DNA of 64,000 bases from Rhodococcus jostii NBRC 16295. Lineage in GTDB: Bacteria > Actinomycetota > Actinomycetes > Mycobacteriales > Mycobacteriaceae. Shown here piece by piece: positions 1 through 9,250 of the stretch (position 1 is its first letter; each line of letters begins with the position of its first letter). The notes beneath the pieces are model-generated. The model was not told where the DNA came from and ran no database searches. It saw only the letters and a list, made by a program, of their open reading frames with translations. A program made the translations under genes and the position numbers. The stretch spans positions 124,001 to 188,000 of the forward strand of contig NZ_BCWY01000005.1 of assembly GCF_001894825.1 (NCBI RefSeq), written 5' to 3'.

Positions 1-755
1 CCGACCTGATCGCCACCATCGAAGGCTTCTCCCGCGAGGACGTCGACGCGTATGCCGTCCGTTCGCAGGACCTCGCCGCGAAGGCGTGGACCGGCGGCTA
101 CTTCGCCAAGTCCGTCGTCCCGGTCAAGGACATCAACGGCCTCACCGTGCTGGACCAGGACGAGCACATGCGTCCCGGCACCACCCTCGCGAACCTCGCG
201 GGCCTCAACCCGTCGTTCGCCGGCGTCGGCGAGATGGGCGGCTTCGACGCCGTGTCGCTGCAGAAGTACCACTGGGTCGAGAAGATCAACCACGTCCACC
301 ACGGCGGCAACAGCTCCGGCATCGTCGACGGCGCCGCACTGGTGCTCGTCGGATCGGAGCAGGCGGGCAAGGACATGAGCCTGACCCCCCGCGCCCGCGT
401 CGTCGCGACGGCCACCAGCGGTGCGGACTCCACGATCATGCTCACCGGCCCGACGCCGGCGTCGAAGAAGGTGCTCGCCGCCGCCGGTCTGACCGTCGAC
501 GACATCGACCTGTTCGAGATCAACGAGGCGTTCGCGTCCGTGGTGCTCAAGTTCCAGAAGGACCTGAACATCCCCGACGAGAAGCTCAACGTCAACGGCG
601 GTGCCATCGCGATGGGTCACCCGCTCGGAGCCACCGGCGCCATGATCACCGGCACCATGATCGACGAGCTCGAGCGTCGTAACGCCCGGTACGCCCTCAT
701 CACCCTGTGCATCGGCGGCGGTATGGGCGTCGCCACCATCATCGAGCGCGTCTGA
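1..755 (+). CDS. fadA: acetyl-CoA acyltransferase (thiolase), 5' end cut by window
   Basis: This is the C-terminal part of a thiolase, which cleaves 3-ketoacyl-CoA with CoA to release acetyl-CoA in fatty acid beta-oxidation. The reading frame is open from base 3, so the start lies outside the window. Thiolase signatures are visible in order: FEINEAFA, the [18 protein letters not shown] segment with the active-site His, and the C-terminal CIGGGMG loop with the second catalytic Cys. The gene ends 29 bases before fadB, which is the usual fadA-fadB operon of the trifunctional complex (M. tuberculosis Rv0859/Rv0860). Synthetic thiolases look similar, but the fadB partner favours a degradative role. 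Confidence 0.95.
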   Translation, partial: DLIATIEGFSREDVDAYAVRSQDLAAKAWTGGYFAKSVVPVKDINGLTVLDQDEHMRPGTTLANLAGLNPSFAGVGEMGGFDAVSLQKYHWVEKINHVHHGGNSSGIVDGAALVLVGSEQAGKDMSLTPRARVVATATSGADSTIMLTGPTPASKKVLAAAGLTVDDIDLFEINEAFASVVLKFQKDLNIPDEKLNVNGGAIAMGHPLGATGAMITGTMIDELERRNARYALITLCIGGGMGVATIIERV

Positions 756-784
756 CCGCCCGGACCATCAGGAGACTTGAAGCA

Positions 785-2923
785 GTGAGCGAGCAGAACA
801 TCATCAACTGGGAGCAGGACGCCGACGGCATCGTCGTGCTCACCATCGACGATCCCAACCAGGGCGCGAACACCATGAACGACGCCTACATCTCCTCGAT
901 GAAGGCGACCGTCGACCGCCTCGTCGACGAGAAGGACTCCATCACCGGCGTCGTCATCACGTCCGGCAAGAAGACGTTCTTCGCCGGCGGCGACCTGAAG
1001 AACATGATCAAGGTCGGCCCGGAGAACGCCGACGAGATCTACAGCCACAGCGTCGCGATCAAGTCGGACCTGCGCCGCCTCGAGACGCTCGGCAAGCCCG
1101 TCGTCGCCGCCATCAACGGTGCCGCCCTCGGTGGCGGACTCGAGATCGCCCTGGCCACGCATCACCGCGTCGCCGCAGACGTGAAGGGCGTCAAGATCGG
1201 CCTGCCCGAGGTCACCCTCGGTCTGCTGCCCGGCGGCGGTGGCGTCGTCCGCACCGTGCGCATGCTCGGACTGCAGAACGCACTCATGCAGGTGCTGCTC
1301 CAGGGCCAGCAGCGGGGACCGGTGCAGGCCAAAGAGGTCGGGCTCGTCGACGAGGTCGTGTCCTCGGTCGAGGAACTGGTGCCCGCCGCGAAGGCGTGGA
1401 TCAAGGCCAACCCCGAGGGCGGCGTCCAGCCGTGGGACAAGAAGGGCTACCGGATCCCCGGCGGCACCCCGTCCACCCCGGCGTTCGCAGCCAATCTGCC
1501 CGCGTTCCCCGCGAACCTGCGCAAGCAGCTCAAGGGCGCCCCCATGCCGGCACCGCGCGCCATCATGGCCGCCGCCGTCGAGGGCTCGCAGGTCGACATC
1601 GACAACGCGCTCGTCATCGAGGCCCGGTACTTCACGTCGCTGGTCACCGGCCAGGTCGCGAAGAACATGATCCAGGCGTTCTTCTTCGACCTGCAGGCCA
1701 TCAACTCCGGCGCCTCCCGCCCCGAGGGCATCGAGAAGACCCCGATCACCAAGATCGGTGTGCTCGGTGCCGGAATGATGGGCGCCGGCATCGCCTACGT
1801 GTCCGCGAAGGCCGGCTTCGACGTCGTCCTCAAGGACGTCACCATCGACGCCGCGAACAAGGGCAAGGCGTACTCCGAGGGCATCGAGGCCAAGGCGCTC
1901 TCGCGTGGCAAGACCACCGAGGAGAAGTCGAAGAGGCTGCTCGACCGCATCACGCCGACCGCCGACCCCGCCGACTTCGCCGGAGTCGACTTCGTCATCG
2001 AGGCCGTGTTCGAGTCACAGGACCTGAAGCACAAGGTGTTCCAGGAGATCGAAGACATCGTCGACCCGAAGGCCCTGCTCGGGTCGAACACGTCGACCCT
2101 GCCAATCACCGGCCTCGCGACCGGTGTGAAGCGTCAAGAGGACTTCATCGGAATCCACTTCTTCTCACCCGTCGACAAGATGCCGCTCGTCGAGATCATC
2201 CGCGGAGAGAAGACGTCGGACGAGGCCCTCGCACGCGTCTTCGACTACGTGCAGGCCATCCGCAAGACGCCGATCGTCGTCAACGACTCGCGCGGCTTCT
2301 TCACCTCCCGCGTCATCGGCACGTTCATCAACGAGGCCATCGCCATGCTCGCGGAGGGCATCGAGCCCGCCACCATCGAGCAGGCAGGCCTGCAGGCCGG
2401 CTACCCGGCGGCTCCGCTGCAGCTGTCCGACGAGCTGAACCTCACGCTGATGCAGAAGATCCGCAAGGAAACCGCGGAAGCCGCGAAGGCCGAAGGCAAG
2501 GAACTGCCCGCCGATCCGGCAGGCGACGTCATCAACACGATGGTCGACAAGTTCGACCGCAAGGGCAAACTCGGCGGCGCCGGCTTCTACGACTACGCCG
2601 ACGGCAAGCGCACCGGCCTCTGGTCCGGTCTCCGGGAGAACTTCGGTTCCAAGGAACTCGAGGTCCCGTTCCAGGACCTCATCGAACGCATGCTGTTCAT
2701 CGAGGCCATCGAGACGCAGAAGTGCTTCGACGAGGGCGTGCTCCTCACCACCGCCGACGCCAACATCGGCTCCATCATGGGTATCGGCTTCCCCGCCTGG
2801 ACCGGCGGTGTGTCGCAGTACATCCAGGGCTACGACGGCGGCCAGGCCGGCTTCGTAGCGCGCGCTGAGGAACTCGCCGCCAAGTACGGCGAGCGCTTCA
2901 CCCCGCCGGCGTCGCTGAGGTAG
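785..2923 (+). CDS. fadB: 3-hydroxyacyl-CoA dehydrogenase / enoyl-CoA hydratase
   Basis: This 712-residue multifunctional beta-oxidation enzyme hydrates enoyl-CoA and then oxidises the 3-hydroxyacyl-CoA with NAD. An N-terminal crotonase domain carries the oxyanion-hole segments [10 protein letters not shown] (about residue 65) and [13 protein letters not shown] (about 112). A Rossmann domain follows with [13 protein letters not shown] (about 325-337), then HFFSPVDKM (about 458) and the C-terminal hydroxyacyl-CoA dehydrogenase helices. The GTG start is chosen because AGGAGA lies about 10 bases upstream and the peptide [16 protein letters not shown] matches the FadB N terminus. It is cotranscribed with fadA. 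A 46-bp palindrome begins 16 bases after the stop. Confidence 0.96.
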   Translation: MSEQNIINWEQDADGIVVLTIDDPNQGANTMNDAYISSMKATVDRLVDEKDSITGVVITSGKKTFFAGGDLKNMIKVGPENADEIYSHSVAIKSDLRRLETLGKPVVAAINGAALGGGLEIALATHHRVAADVKGVKIGLPEVTLGLLPGGGGVVRTVRMLGLQNALMQVLLQGQQRGPVQAKEVGLVDEVVSSVEELVPAAKAWIKANPEGGVQPWDKKGYRIPGGTPSTPAFAANLPAFPANLRKQLKGAPMPAPRAIMAAAVEGSQVDIDNALVIEARYFTSLVTGQVAKNMIQAFFFDLQAINSGASRPEGIEKTPITKIGVLGAGMMGAGIAYVSAKAGFDVVLKDVTIDAANKGKAYSEGIEAKALSRGKTTEEKSKRLLDRITPTADPADFAGVDFVIEAVFESQDLKHKVFQEIEDIVDPKALLGSNTSTLPITGLATGVKRQEDFIGIHFFSPVDKMPLVEIIRGEKTSDEALARVFDYVQAIRKTPIVVNDSRGFFTSRVIGTFINEAIAMLAEGIEPATIEQAGLQAGYPAAPLQLSDELNLTLMQKIRKETAEAAKAEGKELPADPAGDVINTMVDKFDRKGKLGGAGFYDYADGKRTGLWSGLRENFGSKELEVPFQDLIERMLFIEAIETQKCFDEGVLLTTADANIGSIMGIGFPAWTGGVSQYIQGYDGGQAGFVARAEELAAKYGERFTPPASLR

Positions 2924-2938
2924 TAGGCGGCTCCGCCG

Positions 2939-2984
2939 CCCGTGCGCCTTTTTGGTAGCTGCAACAACCAAAAAGGCGCACGAG
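2939..2984. repeat. 46-bp palindromic element, copy 1
   Basis: The arms CGTGCGCCTTTTTGGT (2941-2956) and its exact complement (2967-2982) are separated by 10 bases. A small hairpin, GGCGGCTCCGCC (2926-2937), stands directly to its left next to the fadB stop. The GTGCGC hexamer at element positions 4-9 and GCGCAC at 38-43 match the spacing of the other eleven copies. It could act as the fadB terminator, although no T-run follows it. Confidence 0.85.
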
Positions 2985-2988
2985 GCGG

Positions 2989-3040
2989 GTTATCCACAAC
3001 TTCGCGGTTATCCACAGGCAACGTGGATAACCGCGTTTTT
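2989..3040. promoter_or_regulatory. TTATCCACA motifs and hairpin with T-run upstream of AbiEi-like gene
   Basis: TTATCCACA, the classical DnaA-box 9-mer, occurs at 2990-2998 and again at 3008-3016. The second copy lies in a hairpin with perfect 13-base arms (3003-3015 and 3023-3035) that is followed by TTTTT. The structure resembles an intrinsic terminator or attenuator about 40 bases upstream of the gene start. GTTATCCACA also lies upstream of the paralogous gene at 11869, so the motif seems tied to this gene family more than to replication. Confidence 0.5.
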
Positions 3041-3080
3041 GTCGGCATCGGAGTCGGACGCGCATCGCACGATGCGCCGT

Positions 3081-4127
3081 ATGACCGACATCGATCTCCA
3101 CGACTTTCAGCGACTCGTCGACACCCAGTTCGGGATCGTCACACAGTCCCAACTCGAGCCATTCGGCTTCTCTCGCGGCAGGGTTCGTCACCTCTTGGAC
3201 TCGGGACAGTGGCGCCGTGTCCTCCAAGGTGTCTACGCCGTCACCAACGGCCCGTTGACCCGGGACATGATCCTGTCCGCCGCTCTTCTCTACGGGGGCG
3301 GGCATGCGATGCTCAGCCACGTCACCGCCGCGGAGGAATGGGGGATGGTCCCTCGCCGCGACGGCGAGCCGATCCACATCACGGTGCCGTACGGGAAATC
3401 GTCGCGGTGCCAGAGCGAGACAGGTATGCGTCCGTCGCGAAAGCCCGGCAATCCGATCGCACTGTCCTCACCGCTGCATCCCGGCGTCATCGTGCACCGG
3501 TCGAGGGCACACGATTACATCGCCGTCGACACGGACCAACCCCGGACGGCGAGGGCGGACACGGCCTTGGACGTCGCGATCGCCGAGCCGACGGCGCGGG
3601 ACGCCTACACCCGGCTCATCGCTCTCGTGACCAATGCCCGGATCCCGCTGCGCGACATTCGACGACGCATGGAGGAGCGACGGCCGCGTCGCTACCGCAA
3701 GGCGCTCGCCGACGCCGTGCGACTGCTGGCCGAAGGAGTGCAGTCGGTGCTCGAATATCGCTACGCCACCGACGTCGAGGACGCGCACGGGCTACCCCGG
3801 GCGCGGCGGCAGTCGCCCGTGGTCGTGGACGGGCGGACCCTGTTCGAGGACTGCGACTATTCCGACCACGGTGTGGCGCTCATCGTGCGACTCGACGGCC
3901 GCCGCGCGCACGCCATGGCGGAGGTCGCATTCCGGGACCGTCGACGCGACAACGCGGCCGAACTGCAGGGCCGGCCGCGACTCGTCTACGGGTTCGACGA
4001 GGTGACGAACAATCCGTGCGTGGTGGCCCGCGAAGTGGAGACCGTACTGGTGCGGGAGGGGTGGAGGAGGCCCGGCGAGAGGCCGTGCCCGGCGTGTGAG
4101 TGGTCAAGGAGTGCAGAGACTCCTTAA
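3081..4127 (+). CDS. AbiEi-like wHTH protein with restriction-endonuclease-like C terminus (paralogue 1)
   Basis: This 348-residue protein has no assigned function. The N-terminal 80 residues resemble the AbiEi antitoxin winged helix (IVTQSQLEPFGFSRGRVRHL). The C-terminal third resembles Vsr/DUF559 PD-(D/E)XK proteins, with SVLEYRYA, FEDCDYSDHG, LIVRLDGRRAH and FRDRRRDNAAEL as likely active-site blocks. No AbiEii-type toxin gene is adjacent. A close paralogue lies at 11869. The ATG at 3081 is preferred over 3072 because it aligns with that paralogue. The stop lies inside a 46-bp palindrome, so the last ten or so residues come from the repeat. A second palindrome lies upstream, so the gene is bracketed. 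It interrupts the fadB-tmsB interval and may be a mobile cassette (inference). Confidence 0.75.
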   Translation: MTDIDLHDFQRLVDTQFGIVTQSQLEPFGFSRGRVRHLLDSGQWRRVLQGVYAVTNGPLTRDMILSAALLYGGGHAMLSHVTAAEEWGMVPRRDGEPIHITVPYGKSSRCQSETGMRPSRKPGNPIALSSPLHPGVIVHRSRAHDYIAVDTDQPRTARADTALDVAIAEPTARDAYTRLIALVTNARIPLRDIRRRMEERRPRRYRKALADAVRLLAEGVQSVLEYRYATDVEDAHGLPRARRQSPVVVDGRTLFEDCDYSDHGVALIVRLDGRRAHAMAEVAFRDRRRDNAAELQGRPRLVYGFDEVTNNPCVVAREVETVLVREGWRRPGERPCPACEWSRSAETP

Positions 4128-4138
4128 CCACTCACGGG
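4093..4138. repeat. 46-bp palindromic element, copy 2
   Basis: The arms starting GTGAGTGGTCAAGGAGT (4096-4112) and their near-complement (4119-4135) surround the core GAGTGCAGAGACTC (4109-4122). The copy at 29885 has the same 14-base core at the same central position. A small hairpin, GGCGGAGCCGCC, follows on the right next to the tmsB stop, mirroring the one beside copy 1. The element overlaps the end of the AbiEi-like gene and lies between convergent genes. Confidence 0.85.
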
Positions 4139-4150
4139 CGGCGGAGCCGC

Positions 4151-5452
4151 CTACTTCCACCACGGCCGGAGCGGGACATGTGCCTCGCCCTTGGGCCCGA
4201 GCTTGACGGCGAGAACCTGGTGCAGCTGAACGACGTTGCGTTCGAAGCCGAGCCGCGACCCGGCCATGTAGAGGCCCCAGACGCGGGCGGTTCCCTCTCC
4301 GACTTCTTCGACGCAGGCGTCCCAGTTGTCGACGAGGTTCTGGCACCACCCGGCGAGGGTGAGTGCGTAGTGCTCGCGCAGGTTCTCCTCGTGCCGGACC
4401 TCGAGGCCCACGTTCTGGATCTCGGTGATGATGCGTCCGGAACCGGTGAGTTCGCCGTCGGGGAAGACGTACCTGTCGATGAAGCCGCCGGCGCGTGCCT
4501 GACTCTGGTTGTCGGGCCGGGTGATGCAATGGTTGAGCAGCCGGCCGCCTTCGCGGAGCTTGCTCTGCAGCAGGCCGAAGTAGGCGGGGTAGTTGCCGAC
4601 GCCGATGTGCTCGGTGAGGCCGATCGAGGAGATGGCGTCGAATCCGGTCTCGGGGACGTCACGGTAGTCGGAGAACCGGACCTCGGCGAGGTCGGACAGT
4701 CCCTCTTCGGCGATGGCCTTCTGCGCCCATTCGGCCTGTTCGCGTGACAGGGTGGCGCCGATGACCTTGACGCCGCGGCGGGCGGCGTACCGGACCATCG
4801 ATCCCCAGCCGCAGCCGATGTCGAGCAGTCGGTCGCCGGGTTGGAGTCCGAGCTTCTCGAAGACGAGGCGGTACTTGTTGTCCTGCGCCTCCTCGAGGGT
4901 CTGTTCGGCGTTCTCGTAGCAGGCGCAGGTGTACGTCATGGAGGGGCCGAGGACGTACTCGTAGAAGGTGTTCGAGACGTCGTAGTGGTGGTGGATCACC
5001 TCGGCGTCGCGGGACTTGGAGTGCCGCAACCCTTCCGCGACCCGGCGCCACCGAGGGAGGTGCTCCTGCGGGGGAGGGGCGATGGGGCGCAGCAGATCCC
5101 AGCCGAGGGAGCGGGTGATGGCCGCGAGGGTCAGCGCGGACGGGCGGCGGAAGTGCAGCTCGTCGCCCATGACGCGGAGGATCTCGTACGGGTCGCCGGG
5201 GTGGACGCCGCGGGCCTCGAGGTCGCCGGACACGTAGGCGCGGGCCATGCCGAGGTCGCCGGGTGCGGTCGCCAGGTAGGTGGTGCCGCGGGTCGTCTTG
5301 AGGTGGAGTCCGTAGGGCGCGTCCTCGGGGCCGGCGGCGCTGCCGTCGTACGCGGAGAACCGCAGGGGGAGCATGCCGTCGGACAGAGTTTCGAGAATCT
5401 CTGCGATGGTCAGCTTGTGGTCTTGGGAGCGTGAAGCTTTCAGAGTTGTCAT
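4151..5452 (-). CDS. tmsB: SAM-dependent fatty-acyl methyltransferase (cyclopropane-synthase family, tuberculostearate type)
   Basis: This 433-residue member of the cyclopropane-fatty-acyl-phospholipid synthase family transfers a methyl group from SAM to the double bond of a phospholipid-bound oleoyl chain. It carries the SAM-binding motif LLDIGCGWGSMVRYAARR (about residues 205-222) and the preceding block VIHHHYDVSNTFYEYVLG. Its ATG overlaps the stop of the upstream FAD oxidoreductase by four bases, so the two are translationally coupled. The pair and its neighbours (SRPBCC, ybaB, recR) match M. tuberculosis Rv3720-Rv3719-Rv3718c. Such pairs (TmsB/TmsA, BfaB/BfaA) make 10-methylstearate: this protein forms the 10-methylene intermediate and the partner reduces it. 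True cyclopropanation cannot be excluded from sequence alone. Confidence 0.85.
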   Translation of the reverse strand: MTTLKASRSQDHKLTIAEILETLSDGMLPLRFSAYDGSAAGPEDAPYGLHLKTTRGTTYLATAPGDLGMARAYVSGDLEARGVHPGDPYEILRVMGDELHFRRPSALTLAAITRSLGWDLLRPIAPPPQEHLPRWRRVAEGLRHSKSRDAEVIHHHYDVSNTFYEYVLGPSMTYTCACYENAEQTLEEAQDNKYRLVFEKLGLQPGDRLLDIGCGWGSMVRYAARRGVKVIGATLSREQAEWAQKAIAEEGLSDLAEVRFSDYRDVPETGFDAISSIGLTEHIGVGNYPAYFGLLQSKLREGGRLLNHCITRPDNQSQARAGGFIDRYVFPDGELTGSGRIITEIQNVGLEVRHEENLREHYALTLAGWCQNLVDNWDACVEEVGEGTARVWGLYMAGSRLGFERNVVQLHQVLAVKLGPKGEAHVPLRPWWK

Positions 5453-6933
5453 CGACGTTGCACCGCCTTGGAGAAAAGGTCCAGTAATCGTGATTTCGGG
5501 TCGTAGCGTTTTTTCAGTTCCGTATATCGATCGCCGCCGTAGTAGAGGCGTTCGAAGTCTTCGCGGGAATAGTACGAATCGGAGTAGAGGGACTTGTGTC
5601 CGTCGAAGTCGCTGACCTTGTCCTCGATCAGTCGATTCGCCGCCCCCTCGGGTCGGCCCGGAACGATGGGCACCGATGACCAGAATCCGATGTTCACGTA
5701 CGTGCGTTTCGGTTCGAGGGGGTACAGGGGCCACGGGCGCTGCGACGACGCACCGGCGGGGGCGGGTTCACGCAACCGCAACGGGCACAGCCACAGCGGC
5801 TCGATGGGGATCTCGTCGAGGAACCAGCGGACGAAGTCGGCGGTGCGCTCGATGGGAACTTCGACGTCCTGCACGACGCGTTCCCGCGGCGGGTTGCCCT
5901 TGCGCTTCTCGAGCCGGTCGCCGATGTCGTACTTGTGGTCGAGGGCGATGAGCTTCCAGTAGAAGCTGCTGCGGAGGAGCCGCTTCGGCCACAGTCGGCG
6001 GATGGTGGGGTTCTGGGCGCCGAACGCGCGCGAGCACCAGAACCAGTCGGTGTCCCAGCGCCACAAGTAGTCTCGTATGGTGAGTTTGTCCGTTTTGGGA
6101 TGGTTCACCGATGCGTGCTGGATGGACCGGTAGAAGATGTCCGGTCCGGTGTAGTCGCTGACGGGGCCGCCCTCGTCGGTCTGGTGGCCCAACGTGAGGT
6201 AGCTCTCGGAGCCGGTGAAGACGACGCCGTCCAGGTAGTCGACGGGGATGCCGTCGTGGACGCGGTCGGTGACGATGCGATCCATCGCCGACTGCAGGTC
6301 GTCGAGGGAGTCGAACCGCAGGTGACGCAGTGCCACATACCGTTTGACGGGCTCGAGCTGGATGCGCAGACGCGTCGAGTAGCCGAGGGTTCCGTACGAG
6401 TTGGGGAATCCCCAGAACAGGTCGGAGTTCTCGCCTTCCGGTGTCGCGGTGACGATGTCGCCGCTGCCCGTCAGGACGTCGATCTCGAGCACCGATTCGT
6501 GGGGGAGGCCGTTGCGGAACGAGGTCGACTCGATGCCGAGGCCGGTGACCGCGCCGCCCAGTGTGATCGTCTTGAGCTGCGGAACCACCAGCGGCGCCAG
6601 CCCGTACGGCAGGACGGCGTCCACCAGGTCCTCGAACGTGCACATGCCGGCGACGTCCGCGGTCCGCGCCTGCGGGTCGACGGAGATGACACCGCCGAGT
6701 CCGGAGACGTCGAGGCCGGGTGCGGTGGTCTGTGCCCGCGCCCGGAACAGGTTGGACGTCTTCTTCGCGAGCCGCACGGTGGCGTCCGCGGGAATTGCCC
6801 GGTAGGACGCGAGGAGCCGTTCGACGCCGGCGCGGTGAGCGTCGATCCCCGTGACGGGCAGAGTGCGATGCGCACGGAAGGGGCGTCCACCCTCCCGCAT
6901 GCTTTTCAGTAGTTCAACCGAAGAGGCAGCCAC
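5449..6933 (-). CDS. tmsA: FAD-binding oxidoreductase, probable 10-methylene fatty acyl reductase
   Basis: This 494-residue protein has an FAD-binding-4 (p-cresol methylhydroxylase/DHCR24-like) N-terminal half, with VDPQARTADVAGMCTFEDLV and ITLGGAVTGLGIESTS (about residues 121-136). Its C-terminal half includes a proline-rich LWLCPLRLREPAPAG stretch. It is first in a two-gene operon and ends in an ATGA overlap with the methyltransferase. In tuberculostearate synthesis the partner flavoprotein reduces the 10-methylene acyl chain to the 10-methyl product. The GTG at 6933 is preceded by GGAGAGGG about 15 bases upstream; an in-frame ATG at 6900 is the alternative. The 215-base gap to the divergent SRPBCC gene should hold both promoters. 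Confidence 0.82.
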   Translation of the reverse strand: MAASSVELLKSMREGGRPFRAHRTLPVTGIDAHRAGVERLLASYRAIPADATVRLAKKTSNLFRARAQTTAPGLDVSGLGGVISVDPQARTADVAGMCTFEDLVDAVLPYGLAPLVVPQLKTITLGGAVTGLGIESTSFRNGLPHESVLEIDVLTGSGDIVTATPEGENSDLFWGFPNSYGTLGYSTRLRIQLEPVKRYVALRHLRFDSLDDLQSAMDRIVTDRVHDGIPVDYLDGVVFTGSESYLTLGHQTDEGGPVSDYTGPDIFYRSIQHASVNHPKTDKLTIRDYLWRWDTDWFWCSRAFGAQNPTIRRLWPKRLLRSSFYWKLIALDHKYDIGDRLEKRKGNPPRERVVQDVEVPIERTADFVRWFLDEIPIEPLWLCPLRLREPAPAGASSQRPWPLYPLEPKRTYVNIGFWSSVPIVPGRPEGAANRLIEDKVSDFDGHKSLYSDSYYSREDFERLYYGGDRYTELKKRYDPKSRLLDLFSKAVQRR

Positions 6934-7148
6934 ACCCTGACGCTATCCCTCTCCACGGGTTGAAGCCACGCATATCGGCGCGCTCGACCGAAGATTCACA
7001 CAAATGTCTCATCAATCCGCGGGTCGCGACCACGACGAGGTGACCTACCTCACAATAGATTGCCACGTCATCGCCGGGACTCGTGCACGGCAGGCAGGAT
7101 GGGAGGTGGAAGCAGTTTCGTACAAATCGTACAAGAGGAGTCAGCACA

Positions 7149-7583
7149 GTGGGCCAGGTCAGCGCGAGCAGTTCGATCACCGTCGCAGCCACACCGGAGA
7201 AGACACTCGCGGCGTTGGCGGACTACGAGACGGTGCGCCCGCGCATCCTCTCGGAGCAGTACCTGGACTACCGCGTCCTCGAGGGCGGACAGGGCGGCGG
7301 CACCGTCGCGCAGTGGACTCTGAAGGCCACCGAGAAGCGGTCCCGCGACATCAAGGCCACGGTCACCGTGGCGGGAAACACCATCACGGAGACGGATGCG
7401 AACTCGTCCCTCGTCACCACCTGGGTCGTCGCCCCGAGCGGCAGCGGCTCGACGGTCACCACGACCACCGAGTGGAAGGGCGCCGGCGGCATCGGCGGCT
7501 TCTTCGAGAAGACGTTCGCCCCGCTGGGTCTCAAGAAGATTCAGGGGCAGGTGCTGGCGAACCTCGAGCGCGAACTCGCCTGA
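7149..7583 (+). CDS. SRPBCC family protein
   Basis: This 144-residue START/polyketide-cyclase-like fold protein begins with the [20 protein letters not shown] motif typical of the family and has no transmembrane segment. Its ligand and function are unknown. The position corresponds to Rv3718c in the conserved recR-ybaB region. The GTG start has AGAGGAGT about 10 bases upstream. A direct repeat of CGTACAA (7120-7137 region) lies just before the ribosome-binding site and may be regulatory. It is transcribed divergently from tmsA. Confidence 0.85.
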   Translation: MGQVSASSSITVAATPEKTLAALADYETVRPRILSEQYLDYRVLEGGQGGGTVAQWTLKATEKRSRDIKATVTVAGNTITETDANSSLVTTWVVAPSGSGSTVTTTTEWKGAGGIGGFFEKTFAPLGLKKIQGQVLANLERELA

Positions 7584-7701
7584 CACGACCACGGTCCGCT
7601 CCGGCGCTGTCCGCGTGACTTCGCGCGACGGCGTCGGTGCCGGACCGCACCGACGGTCACGGTCTACGCTGGCAGGGGAAACAGCAGAAAGGACCACGTC
7701 A

Positions 7702-8043
7702 GTGCAACCAGGTGGACAACCCGACATGTCGGCGCTCCTCGCGCAGGCACAGCAGATGCAGCAGCAGCTGATGGCCGCCCAGGAGGAGATGGCCGAGGCC
7801 GAGGTCACCGGGCAGGCCGGTGGCGGACTCGTGACCGCGACGGTCAAGGGGACAGGTGAAGTCGTCGGTCTGAAGATCGATCCCAAGGTCGTCGATCCGG
7901 ACGACGTCGAGACTCTGCAGGACCTCGTGATCGGTGCGATCGAGGACGCGTCGGCCAAGGCACAGGAGATCGCGGCGCAGAAGCTGGGTCCGCTCGCGGG
8001 TGGATTCGGTGGGGGAGGCCTGCCCGGTCTCCCCGGTTTCTAG
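7702..8043 (+). CDS. ybaB: YbaB/EbfC family nucleoid-associated protein
   Basis: This 113-residue DNA-binding protein of the YbaB/EbfC family forms homodimers that coat DNA. The glutamine-rich N terminus ([20 protein letters not shown]) forms the family's long helix, followed by the strand [20 protein letters not shown]. The tail is glycine and proline rich ([14 protein letters not shown]). The GTG start at 7702 follows AAAGGA. recR begins 10 bases after the stop, the conserved ybaB-recR arrangement. The dnaX gene that often precedes ybaB is absent here. Confidence 0.93.
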   Translation: MQPGGQPDMSALLAQAQQMQQQLMAAQEEMAEAEVTGQAGGGLVTATVKGTGEVVGLKIDPKVVDPDDVETLQDLVIGAIEDASAKAQEIAAQKLGPLAGGFGGGGLPGLPGF

Positions 8044-8052
8044 AGGCGCGGC

Positions 8053-8661
8053 GTGTACGAAGGTCCGGTTCAGGATCTGATCGACGAACTCGGCAAGCTG
8101 CCCGGCGTCGGGCCGAAGAGCGCTCAGCGCATCGCGTTCCACCTGCTCAGCGTCGAGCCGCCCGAGATCGACCGGCTCAAGAATGCGCTGCAGCGGGTGC
8201 GTGACGGCGTCCAGTTCTGCGTGGTCTGCGGCACGGTGTCCGACAAGGAGCACTGTCGTATCTGCGCCGATCCGCGCCGCGACCGCACGGTGATCTGTGT
8301 GGTCGAGGAGCCGAAGGACGTCCAGGCCGTGGAACGCACACGCGAGTTCAAGGGCCGCTATCACGTCCTCGGCGGCGCGCTGGATCCGCTGTCCGGGGTG
8401 GGGCCCGATCAGCTCCGTATCCGGGAGTTGCTCGCGCGCATCGGCAATCAGGAGGACGGCGTCGACGTCTCCGAGGTGATCATCGCGACCGACCCCAACA
8501 CGGAGGGTGAGGCCACCGCGACGTATCTGGTGCGGATGCTCCGGGACTTTCCCGGGTTGACGGTCAGCCGGCTCGCGTCGGGTCTGCCGATGGGCGGCGA
8601 CCTCGAGTTCGCCGACGAACTCACCCTGGGCCGGGCGTTGTCGGGGAGACGCACGCTGTGA
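8053..8661 (+). CDS. recR: recombination mediator RecR
   Basis: This 202-residue RecR acts with RecF and RecO to load RecA at single-strand gaps. It shows the helix-hairpin-helix DNA-binding segment ([20 protein letters not shown]), a four-cysteine zinc finger [16 protein letters not shown] (about residues 56-72), and a Toprim domain starting [15 protein letters not shown]. Length and domain order are normal. The GTG start is the first codon after ybaB. Its stop overlaps the GTG of the downstream TetR gene. Confidence 0.96.
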   Translation: MYEGPVQDLIDELGKLPGVGPKSAQRIAFHLLSVEPPEIDRLKNALQRVRDGVQFCVVCGTVSDKEHCRICADPRRDRTVICVVEEPKDVQAVERTREFKGRYHVLGGALDPLSGVGPDQLRIRELLARIGNQEDGVDVSEVIIATDPNTEGEATATYLVRMLRDFPGLTVSRLASGLPMGGDLEFADELTLGRALSGRRTL

Positions 8662-9230
8662 CGTCCGATCCGGGGGTCGCTGCGCCCGCCAAACGCACGG
8701 CCGAGCAGTCGCGGTCGCTGATCGTCGACGCGGCGGGGCGGGCGTTCGCGACGCGCCCGTACCGGGAGATCACGCTCAAGGACATCGCCGAGGACGCCGG
8801 GGTCAGCGCCCCGCTGATCATCAAGTACTTCGGGTCCAAGGAGCAGTTGTTCGACGCCCTCGTCGACTTCCGTGCCGCCGCGGAGATGCTGTTCAGCGGC
8901 CCGCTGGATGGTCTCGGTGAGCGGATGGTGTCGATGTTCGCGCGGCCGCTCGAGCCGTACAAGCCGCTGTCGCTGAACATTCTGTTCATGAGCGGGCCGA
9001 GCGCGGAGAGTAGCCGCAAGCTGCGGGCCAACTATTCGGCGCAGATGATCGACGCGCTGGCCGAACGGCTGCCGGGGCCGGATGCCCGGCTGCGCGCGGA
9101 ACTGGTGATGTCGATGTTGACGGGCCTCGCCGTGATGCGTCGCAGGATGATGCAGGAGCACGCGACGGGCACTCCGGACGAGGTGGTGGCGCATTACGCC
9201 CCGCTGGTGCAGGAGTTGCTCGACAGCTGA
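8658..9230 (+). CDS. TetR family transcriptional regulator
   Basis: This 190-residue regulator has an N-terminal TetR helix-turn-helix ([32 protein letters not shown] in three contiguous helices, about residues 35-70) and a divergent ligand-binding C terminus. The GTG start overlaps the recR stop by four bases. A perfect palindrome lies 20 bases after its stop and immediately before the MFS exporter gene, which makes that exporter its likely target. The effector is unknown. Confidence 0.9.
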   Translation: MTSDPGVAAPAKRTAEQSRSLIVDAAGRAFATRPYREITLKDIAEDAGVSAPLIIKYFGSKEQLFDALVDFRAAAEMLFSGPLDGLGERMVSMFARPLEPYKPLSLNILFMSGPSAESSRKLRANYSAQMIDALAERLPGPDARLRAELVMSMLTGLAVMRRRMMQEHATGTPDEVVAHYAPLVQELLDS

Positions 9231-9250
9231 GCGGAATGTCCGGCTTGCGG

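Noticed and set aside
2990-3016. Chromosomal origin, because of DnaA-box 9-mers
   Set aside because: Only two or three boxes, no AT-rich region and no dnaA, dnaN or gyr genes nearby. The motif recurs upstream of a paralogous gene instead.
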